Below are positions 35,195 to 42,616 of a stretch of 64,000 nucleotides of DNA, piece by piece. Below the pieces are notes generated by a model. It ran no database searches and was not told the origin of the DNA. It saw only the letters and a list, made by a program, of their open reading frames with translations. The first letter of the stretch is position 1, and every line of letters starts with the position of its first letter. The stretch covers positions 1-64,000 of the forward strand of contig NZ_FOKQ01000022.1 of NCBI RefSeq assembly GCF_900112155.1, in the 5' to 3' direction. The stretch comes from Hominimerdicola alba. GTDB taxonomy: Bacteria > Bacillota > Clostridia > Oscillospirales > Ruminococcaceae. The position numbers were made by a program, and so were the translations under genes.

Positions 35195-35445
35195 TCGGCG
35201 GAACGCTCCGCATATCCGCCGAAATCAAGGTCTGCAAAGTCAGCCACAGAACTGTCTATATCAAGTATTTCAGCCAGTGATACCACCCGCGCATCGTCTT
35301 CGGTGTGTTCTTCACCGCAGAGAAACTGCCAGCATCCGTCTTCATCGTGAGAAATATAAACGATGGGGCTTCGCTCTTCAAGTACATGACGGCAGGTCAA
35401 GCAGGCAGTATCGGGGGCATCACTGAAAGGGAAGTTCTCAGTCAT
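35191..35445 (-). CDS. Small acidic protein, DUF2185-like
   Basis: An 84-residue acidic protein. The pattern CLTCRHVLEERSPIVYISHD, then WQFLCGEEHTEDDARVVSL and a closing DFGGYAERS resembles the DUF2185/immunity-like family, in which a WxFLxG core and a terminal GxxAxR are typical. Two Cys in CxxC near residue 15 could bind metal. RBS AAGGAGG before ATG. No partner toxin is adjacent. Family assignment is from memory of the motif and moderate at best. Confidence 0.7.
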   Translation of the reverse strand: MTENFPFSDAPDTACLTCRHVLEERSPIVYISHDEDGCWQFLCGEEHTEDDARVVSLAEILDIDSSVADFADLDFGGYAERSAD

Positions 35446-35476
35446 TTTTATTCCTCCTTATATCCTAAACAGAAAT

Positions 35477-35516
35477 GCCATAGCACTTCCGACATTTCTG
35501 CCTGAAATGCTATGGC
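35477..35516 (-). terminator. Terminator of the GDSL hydrolase gene
   Basis: On the minus strand a 13-bp stem with one G-T pair (arms 35504-35516 and 35477-35489) is followed by atttctgttt. The segment also allows an alternative pairing, catttc with gaaatg. Its closing arm resembles the terminator at 31364. Confidence 0.72.
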
Positions 35517-35528
35517 TGTAAACTGCCG

Positions 35529-36530
35529 TTATCTCTGTTTTTTCTTCATAACAAATATCACTACGCCGATCACGAGTATTACTGCAACAGCAGCGATACC
35601 GACGAACAGTCCCTTTGCTGCAGAAGTCCAGTGTGCCTCGCCCGGAACAGTTACGGTGTAGCTGTAATCCCCCTTGCGGAGTTCAGCGTCTACCATTTCG
35701 GCGATGACTTTATGTCCCTCTGCATTGGGGTGGATATCATAATCCGACATATTGGTCAGATCAGCGTTCTGACCCTCAAAACGGCTTCCCACGTCAATTA
35801 CGGTGTAGTGATGCTTGCCGTCCTTTTCAGCGCCGTCCTTGACTATCTTGTTGAAAGTATCTATTTTGCCGTCAGCATAATCTACCAGCATCTTCCAGTC
35901 AGAGAAATACTCCACAGGATTGTAGAGAGTCTGTATGTAGATCTCGCCGTCAGTACGGTCGCGGATCTTCTGTTCTATCACGGTGAGATTGGTCTCGTAG
36001 CCTTTAAGTGCATCATCTATCTCGTCACTCATGGAAGTCAGACTTGATAAAGCATCCTTGAAATTTATCCTGTCGAAGTCAAAATCACCTGCTTCTTTAT
36101 CCCAGCCAAGGTCTTCCGCCGCCGAGAAAATTATATGCAGTATGTCGTTTCCGCCGATGGATACTACCACAGCGTTGCTGTCTTTAAGGTCTTCATCGAT
36201 ATCTCCGCTGTCCAGCAGGTCGATAAGATCCTGTGAGGTATCACCCGAAACTGCATCGTTTTTCATAATGAATCCGCATTTTTCATCTGCGAGTGCCGAA
36301 GTATAATCGCTGCCGATGATATTTGCGTAGGAGTTGCAGTGATAGAGATCGGATTTGTCGTAGCCCTCCAGACCGTAGCCCGCAGCTATGGAATCACCAA
36401 GAAATACCAGCTTCGGCGGTACGGGGAGTTTCTTTTCCTCCTCCACCATATCCCTTTCTTTCAGGCTGCAGGAACACAGACCAAACACCGCAGCGCAGGC
36501 TGTTACAAAAGCCGTGATACGTTTCTTCAT
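35529..36530 (-). CDS. SGNH/GDSL-family lipase-like surface protein
   Basis: A 333-residue exported hydrolase. The N-terminus has a signal peptide with a lipobox-like FGLCSC (Cys near residue 21). The SGNH blocks are FLGDSIAAGYG (about 43-53, nucleophile Ser), VVSIGGNDIL (about 122-131) and DIHPNAEGH (about 266-274) with the catalytic Asp and His. The last 30 residues form a membrane helix and a KKKQR tail. It therefore looks both lipidated and membrane-anchored. Probably an esterase acting on a surface ester, possibly of polysaccharide or lipid. RBS GGAGG. It follows rluB by 22 bases. Confidence 0.87.
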   Translation of the reverse strand: MKKRITAFVTACAAVFGLCSCSLKERDMVEEEKKLPVPPKLVFLGDSIAAGYGLEGYDKSDLYHCNSYANIIGSDYTSALADEKCGFIMKNDAVSGDTSQDLIDLLDSGDIDEDLKDSNAVVVSIGGNDILHIIFSAAEDLGWDKEAGDFDFDRINFKDALSSLTSMSDEIDDALKGYETNLTVIEQKIRDRTDGEIYIQTLYNPVEYFSDWKMLVDYADGKIDTFNKIVKDGAEKDGKHHYTVIDVGSRFEGQNADLTNMSDYDIHPNAEGHKVIAEMVDAELRKGDYSYTVTVPGEAHWTSAAKGLFVGIAAVAVILVIGVVIFVMKKKQR

Positions 36531-36552
36531 AGGACAGCACCTCCGTTATCTG

Positions 36553-37287
36553 TTATTTACCTTTGGTTATTGCCGTTCTTATAGCGCGCAGTTCATCGGG
36601 CTTCAGCTCGCGGTATTCGCCGGGTTTCAGCATACCCAATTTCAGCGGGCCCACAGCAGTACGCTTCAGCCTTGCAACTTCCAGTCCTACTGCTTCGCAC
36701 ATTTTTCTTATCTGTCTGTTCCTGCCCTCGTGGATAGTCATCTGCAGAACAACTCTTCCTGGCTGCTTATCGAGCACTACAACGGAACATTCCGCTGTCA
36801 TTCTGCCGTCTATCTCAACGCCCGAAGCCAGTTTTACCAGCTGTTCATCGTTGATATCGGGGCGCACGGTGACACGGTAGGTCTTGCTTACGTGCTTTGA
36901 GGGGTGCATGATATCATTAGCGAAAGCGCCGTCATTTGTCAGCAGCAGCAGACCCTCGGAGTTCTTATCCAGTCTTCCCACAGGGTATACTCTTTCTGGC
37001 AGACCCTGCAGCAGGTCGGTAACGCACTTTCTGTCAAGCTCGTCGTTCATGGTGGTAACATATCCGCGGGGCTTGTGCAGCATTATGTAATAGAGAGTCC
37101 TCTTTCTGGGCTGGGCTATCTTTATGCCGTCAACGACTATCAGGTCTTTGCCGGGGAGTGCCTTGTCACCCAGTGTGCAGGGTCTTCCGTTTATCGTTAC
37201 CTTGCCCGCTGCTATGTATTCCTCAGCCTTTCTGCGGGAGCAGAAACCGCTTTCGGCTATTATCTTCTGTATTCTTATCTTCTCCAT
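36553..37287 (-). CDS. rluB: 23S rRNA pseudouridine synthase RluB-type
   Basis: A 244-residue pseudouridine synthase of the RsuA/RluB group. The N-terminal S4 RNA-binding domain (KIIAESGFCSRRKAEEYI, GKVTINGRP) is followed by the catalytic domain with VGRLDKNSEGLLLLTNDG (catalytic Asp in GRLD, near 102) and MTIHEGRNRQIRKMCEAVG. Location next to the scp/dacF cluster is the usual gram-positive arrangement. RBS AAGGAG. Confidence 0.93.
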   Translation of the reverse strand: MEKIRIQKIIAESGFCSRRKAEEYIAAGKVTINGRPCTLGDKALPGKDLIVVDGIKIAQPRKRTLYYIMLHKPRGYVTTMNDELDRKCVTDLLQGLPERVYPVGRLDKNSEGLLLLTNDGAFANDIMHPSKHVSKTYRVTVRPDINDEQLVKLASGVEIDGRMTAECSVVVLDKQPGRVVLQMTIHEGRNRQIRKMCEAVGLEVARLKRTAVGPLKLGMLKPGEYRELKPDELRAIRTAITKGK

Positions 37288-37318
37288 ATTTACTCCTTAA
37301 CTTATATTTATCCCGAAA

Positions 37319-37348
37319 AGATATGTGGGCTTTACCGCGCCCATATCT
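37319..37348 (-). terminator. Possible terminator at the end of the 37332 gene
   Basis: On the minus strand agatatgggc pairs with gcccacatatct (one or two bulged bases) and is followed by TTTTC. It overlaps the stop codon of the gene at 37332 and precedes rluB. The T-run is short, so this is a weak call. Confidence 0.45.
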
Positions 37349-37937
37349 CCTCGTATCCCTGTATTTCCTGTAAAGCATCATCCGAAGCTCCCAATATTTT
37401 AAGCTCATCCGCTGAGAGTTTGCCCTCAAGCACAAGCTTTTCTGTTATCTCAAAAGGCAGTTCTTTACCGTAGTAGTCCTCTGCCCATTGGTGGAACTCT
37501 TTCGCGTCGTCCGTAAGATATCCCAGCAGCCAGCCTTTTCCGCCATCGTTGCCATCTTCGGGATTTTCGTTCCATGTAATGCCGCCGTCTGCCGTCCACA
37601 GGCAGAAAGTAGTTTCGTCCAGCTCGTCCTGTTCAAACAGCCTGATCAGTACGCTGGGCATACCCCTGAAAACTCGCTCAAAGAACCCGAAATTCGGTAT
37701 ATCAGCCGCAAGCTGATTCAGGTTGCTTTCATGGTCAAAGCCCTTTATGACTATATTCTGACCTTTTATATATACCCACATACGGTCTCCGCCGCCGTTA
37801 TCCAGTATATGCCAGATAAGGTCGCCCTCGCGCCCCGCAGACATCAGCCGCAGCCAGTCATCATTGGTCATAGCCATATCCAGCACCGTCAGCGCCCGCA
37901 GCCTGAGTTCCAGCTGTTCTGAATTAATATATTCCAT
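37332..37937 (-). CDS. Conserved-looking protein of unknown function
   Basis: A 201-residue soluble, acidic, Trp-rich protein that I do not recognise. Visible features are DGGITWNENP and GGKGWLLGYLTDDAKEFHQWAEDYYG in the second half and no signal peptide or membrane helix. The make-up (aromatic, acidic, single domain) resembles immunity or SUKH-like proteins, but no diagnostic motif is present. RBS AAAGGAG. It lies with the next gene (37959) between dacF and rluB, two genes that are often closer together, so these two may be insertions in a conserved cluster. Confidence 0.65.
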   Translation of the reverse strand: MEYINSEQLELRLRALTVLDMAMTNDDWLRLMSAGREGDLIWHILDNGGGDRMWVYIKGQNIVIKGFDHESNLNQLAADIPNFGFFERVFRGMPSVLIRLFEQDELDETTFCLWTADGGITWNENPEDGNDGGKGWLLGYLTDDAKEFHQWAEDYYGKELPFEITEKLVLEGKLSADELKILGASDDALQEIQGYEEIWAR

Positions 37938-37958
37938 ATTTTCTCCTTTAATTCCCGA

Positions 37959-39146
37959 CTAGGCATCGGAGTTTTCACTTGCATCCTGTTCGGTTTTGAA
38001 CTTGCTGGGTGTTTCAACCATGCAGAATTCATTTTCGATCCAAAGGTCTGTCACAATATAATCTCCGCATTCATGGGTCATTAATAACTCGTCTGATCCA
38101 ATTGCCATAATAAAATGGTCTTCATCAACTTTCAGATCTTTCTTCGGATAAAAGGCAAATAGTGTTCCGTGTTTACCGGTAGGTATTTCAAAGCTGTAGC
38201 CTTTTGAAATAGGTCTGTAATCAGTATCGGGAGAGGAGTATCCTGCTTTTTCATAACTTTTTTTCATCTCGTCGATAAATGTATCGACCATGGTCTGCGA
38301 ATCTTTTTCGATGACGTTTACCTCAGCATCTTCATCGAGATCTTTTCCATACAAAAGAAAATCACCGCAGTCACGAAGGTAATATGGTTCAAGATGTTCG
38401 CTCTTTGAATCTGTCACTACCCATCTGTCATTTATGTAGGGTGCATAAGCAGTATAATCTTCAAAACTGTGAATAGAAATGTTTTTATCACACTCTTCTT
38501 TTATATCATCGGTTTTGAAAGATATCAAAAATAACGAATTATCCTTATTGGCTTTTATTTCCTCAAACAGTGGGCATTCATGGAACTCGGTATCAGTATA
38601 TAACGCAGTCATGGTGATATCTGTATTATTTATCACTTTTGAAAGATCATTACCGTCATAGTAGGCTTCTTTTGAAACCATACCATCAAGCTCTACTAAA
38701 TATGGATCATTTTCAACGCCTTTGGAACTAACTTTGATAGATTCCGCTTCACCGCCCGGTATCTCGCTATTGAGCCTTTCTTCCAAAGCCTGTTTTATAT
38801 CGTCAAACTGGTAATCATCATAACCGATGTTCTTTTCGTAGTTGATCTGAACGTTAAATATCTTGCCGTCATGTTCCAGTTCAAGTCGCGCAGTTCCTGT
38901 AGGAGTAGTGTGCTTCTGGTCATCAAATACTGTTCCATCGTGATATATAATAATATTTGTGACATCAGCTTTAAATCCGTATTTATCCTCTACGTATTCG
39001 ATAGTTTTCTGCTTTGCGGTATCCTCCGCCTTTTTCCATTGATCTTCTTTGATTTTTGATGAAAACCGAAAAAACAACACTGCTACTAACACAATGAGTA
39101 AAATAAGGATAACGAATAGTTTTTTTGTTCTTTTGGGAATACCCAT
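37959..39146 (-). CDS. Membrane-anchored protein of unknown function
   Basis: A 395-residue protein with one N-terminal membrane helix (residues about 9-27, LFVILILLIVLVAVLFF) after a basic stretch, and a long acidic, Lys- and Asp-rich part outside. No domain was recognised. The RBS is poor (AAAGG, 15 bases from ATG), and codon use looks more AT-rich than in flanking genes, which suggests a later acquisition (inference). It lies between dacF and the unknown gene at 37332. Confidence 0.6.
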   Translation of the reverse strand: MGIPKRTKKLFVILILLIVLVAVLFFRFSSKIKEDQWKKAEDTAKQKTIEYVEDKYGFKADVTNIIIYHDGTVFDDQKHTTPTGTARLELEHDGKIFNVQINYEKNIGYDDYQFDDIKQALEERLNSEIPGGEAESIKVSSKGVENDPYLVELDGMVSKEAYYDGNDLSKVINNTDITMTALYTDTEFHECPLFEEIKANKDNSLFLISFKTDDIKEECDKNISIHSFEDYTAYAPYINDRWVVTDSKSEHLEPYYLRDCGDFLLYGKDLDEDAEVNVIEKDSQTMVDTFIDEMKKSYEKAGYSSPDTDYRPISKGYSFEIPTGKHGTLFAFYPKKDLKVDEDHFIMAIGSDELLMTHECGDYIVTDLWIENEFCMVETPSKFKTEQDASENSDA

Positions 39147-39224
39147 AATTTAATGATCTTGCCTTTCTGTACCGCATCATATGAGGGCAGTCAATGCCCT
39201 CATCTTCCGCTTTTGCTATTTGTA

Positions 39225-40373
39225 TCACAGTCCTGTAAACTGTCTGAACTTTCTGAAAATTACTATGATGAAGCTGTTTTCCGCCGCGGGAGCGCTGATA
39301 TCCTCAGCCGCTGTTATATCCCGCCTGCCTATCTCTTTGCCGTCAAGAAGATAAACTACCTCCCCGACTTTATCGCCATTCTCTACGGGCGCATAGATGA
39401 ACTGCGGCAGGTATACGCGGCTCTCGGCACGCTCTGCACCCTCTGAGGTCATAGCAGTAACCATTTCGGGGACTTTGCACTTCAACCGCCTGCCATCAGC
39501 TGTCATAAGTTCAGCACCGTCATCTTTCGGACAAAGCCTTACCTGCTCCACCTGCGAAAATCCATAGTCGAACATCGCCATATGATCTTTCCAGTCATCT
39601 GGGTCGTTCAGGGTCACGCATATAAGCTCACAGCCGTCCCTCATGCAGGATGATACAAGGCATCTTCGCGCCTTGTCGGTGAAGCCTGTCTTTATCCCTG
39701 TGATGCCGTGGTTTTTCAGCAGTTTGTTGGTGTTCACCAGCCATCTTTCATAGGGTGGGTCGCCGAATTCCAGCTTTACTCGCTGAAGTCCGCAAATGTC
39801 GCGAAAATCCTGATTTCTCATAGCTTCTGCCGCAAGTATCGCCATATCTCTGGCTGTGGAATAGTGATCATCGGTGTAATCATCAAGCCCCGAGGGCGTG
39901 ACAAAATGGGTGTTTTCAAGACCCAGCTTTTCAGCCCTTGCGTTCATAAGCTGAACAAAACCGTCGATACTGCCCGCCACACGGACTGCCGCCGCATTTG
40001 CCGCGTCATTTCCGCTGGGCAGAAGCATACCGCAGGCAAGGTCGCGCAGAGATACTTTGTCCCCCTCACGCAGTCCCATTGAACTGCCCTCGGTCATTAC
40101 AGCACTGCTGTCCACAGTGAATTTTTCATCAAGACCGTCCTGCTCAAGTACTATCAGCGCCGACATTATCTTGGTGGTGCTCGCCATTGGCAGTCGTTCG
40201 TCTGCGTTCTTTTCAAAAAGAACCTCACCTGTACTGCCGTTGTAAACTATCGCCGCCTTTGCGGATATCTGCAAAAGCCTGTCAGCCTTTGCACCTATCG
40301 TACTCAGGGTGAATATCATAAGCATCGCCAGCACCGCCGCGCCTGCAAAGAATCCCAGCCTGTCACGCCTCAT
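39225..40373 (-). CDS. dacF: D-alanyl-D-alanine carboxypeptidase (penicillin-binding protein, DacF-like)
   Basis: A 382-residue low-molecular-weight penicillin-binding protein. An N-terminal signal/anchor (FFAGAAVLAMLMIFTLST) precedes the serine peptidase S11 domain: MASTTKIMSAL has the SxxK nucleophile near residue 66, PSGNDAANAAA the SxN motif near 117, and GIKTGFTDKARR the KTG motif near 221. A C-terminal beta domain follows. It trims the terminal D-Ala of peptidoglycan stem peptides. The RBS GGGAG is embedded in a stable hairpin (40383-40405). Its neighbours gerW and scp are the usual firmicute context. Confidence 0.93.
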   Translation of the reverse strand: MRRDRLGFFAGAAVLAMLMIFTLSTIGAKADRLLQISAKAAIVYNGSTGEVLFEKNADERLPMASTTKIMSALIVLEQDGLDEKFTVDSSAVMTEGSSMGLREGDKVSLRDLACGMLLPSGNDAANAAAVRVAGSIDGFVQLMNARAEKLGLENTHFVTPSGLDDYTDDHYSTARDMAILAAEAMRNQDFRDICGLQRVKLEFGDPPYERWLVNTNKLLKNHGITGIKTGFTDKARRCLVSSCMRDGCELICVTLNDPDDWKDHMAMFDYGFSQVEQVRLCPKDDGAELMTADGRRLKCKVPEMVTAMTSEGAERAESRVYLPQFIYAPVENGDKVGEVVYLLDGKEIGRRDITAAEDISAPAAENSFIIVIFRKFRQFTGL

Positions 40374-40382
40374 ATCATCACT

Positions 40383-40405
40383 CTCCCGAAATTTTCTTTC
40401 GGGAG
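40383..40405 (-). promoter_or_regulatory. Hairpin that covers the dacF ribosome-binding site
   Basis: A perfect nine-bp stem (ctcccgaaa with tttcgggag) with a five-base loop lies ten bases before the dacF ATG on the minus strand. The only good RBS, GGGAG, is in its second arm. The folded form would hide the site, which suggests translational control. Confidence 0.6.
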
Positions 40406-40557
40406 TAGTTTATCCGCATCGCTCTGAAAAATTATCGGAAAAATTTGTTTTTATACTAAACGACACTGGAAATTTTGTTTATCCCGCTGACACACAATTC
40501 TATATAACCTGCTTAGAGATAATATCAATAGTTGGCGGTATCAATGTCGTTTACTTA

Positions 40558-40983
40558 TTATTCCTCAAAATCAGCGTAATCGTCAACTATCTCTTCCGAT
40601 GCTTTCTTTCCGCCCTTTTTGCCGTCGATGAAAGAGGTTATCTTGTCGATGACAGTGGGCACCATATCAACGATAGCGTTGCCCTGAGGTGAATTTGAGG
40701 TTATCTGCAAAAGCTTGACCTCGCCTTTGTATATCGCGATGAAAGCCATAGGAGTGATGGTAACTCCGCCGCCCGAGCCGCCGCCGAAAGTATCCTTTGT
40801 GGACTTTGTAGGCAGGTCGGAACCGCCCGATGCAAAGCCGATGCTTACCTTTGATACAGGGATGATAGTAGTGCCGTCCCCTGTAACTATGGGCTTTCCG
40901 ACGATTGCTTCGCCGTCAGCAAGTTCCTTAACCTTGGACATGGCAGTATTTACCAGTGCTTCTATCTTAGTGCTCTCGTTCAT
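40558..40983 (-). CDS. gerW: GerW family sporulation protein (YtfJ)
   Basis: A 141-residue GerW/YtfJ protein. The family core runs from IVGKPIVTGDGTTIIPVSKV through VSIGFASGGSD to FGGGSGGGVTITPMAFIAI. In Bacillus the homologue is made in sporulation and needed for germination. The start is ATG at 40983 after AAAGG. It is paired with the DUF2953 gene directly upstream, as in most spore-forming Clostridia. Its presence supports a spore-forming ancestry. Confidence 0.92.
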   Translation of the reverse strand: MNESTKIEALVNTAMSKVKELADGEAIVGKPIVTGDGTTIIPVSKVSIGFASGGSDLPTKSTKDTFGGGSGGGVTITPMAFIAIYKGEVKLLQITSNSPQGNAIVDMVPTVIDKITSFIDGKKGGKKASEEIVDDYADFEE

Positions 40984-40999
40984 ATTTAACAACCTTTCT

Positions 41000-42001
41000 T
41001 TATGCAGTTTCTTCCGTCACGGCAGAAACTTCCGCTTTTTTCTTTGCTTCTTTCTTCGCCTTTTTACGGGCTCTGCGCTGTTTTATCTTGTAGGGTATAA
41101 AAATCTTGGCCGCACAGAACAGCAGGCAGAATGCTATTGCTATCATGGTGGAAGGTCTTACTTTCACCGTAGCTTCGCCCTCGGCATCAAGCTTTTTGAC
41201 ATTGAACAGACATTTGACGTTCGCTTCTTTAACCCTCACCGTGAATATCATCGCCAGCATATTGAGGGTATTGAACAGCGCCGCCTGTAATTTCCCGTAG
41301 AATGTGGCGCTCTCCGCGGCGTCCTCTTTGCCTGTTTCTATCTGTAACCTTATATCCTCGATGCGTATCGCTTTCATGAATTTCCTGGTGTACTTCAATG
41401 CAGGCGGGATATAAGGCTTTATGAATTCCCATTTTTTTCTCAGCCCATCGAGCTTACTGCCTTTTTCCTCGCTCTCCGAGTCATCGTCTTTGGGCTTTTC
41501 TTCTTTTTTCTTTTCCTTTTTCTTCTTTTTACGGCGTTTTTTCTTCTTGCCGTCAGATTCGGTGCTTTCGGGTTTATCCTCGGAAATTTCAGCTGTTTCT
41601 TCCGCCGAAGTTTCTTCCTCAGCCGATTCTTCCGCCACGGTTTCAGTCACCGTTTCCGATGGCTTGTCCTCCGAAATACTTTCAACCGCGGAGTTATCCT
41701 CCTCTTCGGTCACTATCTGAACGTCCTCAAATGTGGGAACTTCCTCAGCGCTCTCTTCAAGGGCTTCATCGAGGATATCTTCCTCTTTTTTGTCTTCCTT
41801 GCGGGCTTTTTTGCGCCGCTGTTTCTTGGGCTTTTTAGGTTTCTTCTTGCGCGGATAAAGGGTTATGCCCATATACTTCACCCGTATCTCGAACTTTCCG
41901 CTTGTCCCGCCGCGCACAAATACTATCACCGAAAAATGCAGCAGGATAACAATGACCGCTATTATTATCAGTAATATTTTTAAAATGATCGTTGTTGTCA
42001 C
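41000..42001 (-). CDS. DUF2953 membrane-anchored protein
   Basis: A 333-residue protein with an N-terminal membrane helix (ILKILLIIIAVIVILLHFSV), then a beta segment GKFEIRVKYMGITLYP, a long low-complexity spacer of Glu/Ser and Lys runs (residues about 55-185), and a C-terminal DUF2953 part ending in membrane-like AIAFCLLFCAAKIF. The start is GTG at 42001. DUF2953 proteins lie beside gerW in many spore formers and are thought to act in the same process. The charged spacer is longer than is usual for the family. Confidence 0.82.
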   Translation of the reverse strand: MTTTIILKILLIIIAVIVILLHFSVIVFVRGGTSGKFEIRVKYMGITLYPRKKKPKKPKKQRRKKARKEDKKEEDILDEALEESAEEVPTFEDVQIVTEEEDNSAVESISEDKPSETVTETVAEESAEEETSAEETAEISEDKPESTESDGKKKKRRKKKKKEKKKEEKPKDDDSESEEKGSKLDGLRKKWEFIKPYIPPALKYTRKFMKAIRIEDIRLQIETGKEDAAESATFYGKLQAALFNTLNMLAMIFTVRVKEANVKCLFNVKKLDAEGEATVKVRPSTMIAIAFCLLFCAAKIFIPYKIKQRRARKKAKKEAKKKAEVSAVTEETA

Positions 42002-42036
42002 CGCCTGTCTTTCTTTATATCTTTATAGTGCGGGGG

Positions 42037-42606
42037 TTATTCCCCGTCTTCAGCTGCCTGTGCCGCTTCAATAACTTCATCTATCGTGACCTGTCCGCTC
42101 TGTTCGGGCAGAGGCGGCAAGTCTTTCAGACTTGAAAGTCTGAATGCCCTGAGAAAAGTCTCGGTGGTGGCATAGGCTATGGGTCGTCCCGGAAGATCAA
42201 GTCTTCCTGCCTCGCAAAGCAGACCTTTCTCCACCAGCGAATTAACCACGCCCGATGAATCCACACCACGGACGCTTTCAACAAAAGCCTTTGTAACGGG
42301 CTGATTGTACGCTATGATAGTCAGGGCTTCCATAGCCGCAGGGGAAAGAGCGGAGTTTCGCTTTATCTCCAGCACCGATTTTATATGCGGTGCATACTCC
42401 TGCTTTGTTGCCAGCTGAAAAGCGCTGTCCAGACGTAAAAGCTCGATGCCGCTGTTATCTGCGTACTTTTCTTCAAGCATCGCCGCAGCATCTTCGATGG
42501 AAGTGATATCCGTGCCCAGTGCCTCGCACAGACGCTTGCACTCCACGGGCTCACCCGAAGCGAAAAGCACGGCTTCCAGTGTATTTGAAAGTTCTTGTAT
42601 CTCCAT
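42037..42606 (-). CDS. scpB: Segregation and condensation protein B
   Basis: A 189-residue ScpB with two winged-helix domains. Family segments are LEAVLFASGEPVECKRLCEAL near the start, LSPAAMEALTIIAYNQPVTKAFVESVRGVDSSGVV near 90-125 (split here only for length) and LPGRPIAYATTETFLRAFRL. It binds ScpA in the SMC-ScpAB complex that organises the chromosome. RBS AAGGA. It follows scpA by ten bases. Confidence 0.95.
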   Translation of the reverse strand: MEIQELSNTLEAVLFASGEPVECKRLCEALGTDITSIEDAAAMLEEKYADNSGIELLRLDSAFQLATKQEYAPHIKSVLEIKRNSALSPAAMEALTIIAYNQPVTKAFVESVRGVDSSGVVNSLVEKGLLCEAGRLDLPGRPIAYATTETFLRAFRLSSLKDLPPLPEQSGQVTIDEVIEAAQAAEDGE

Positions 42607-42616
42607 AAATCTATCC

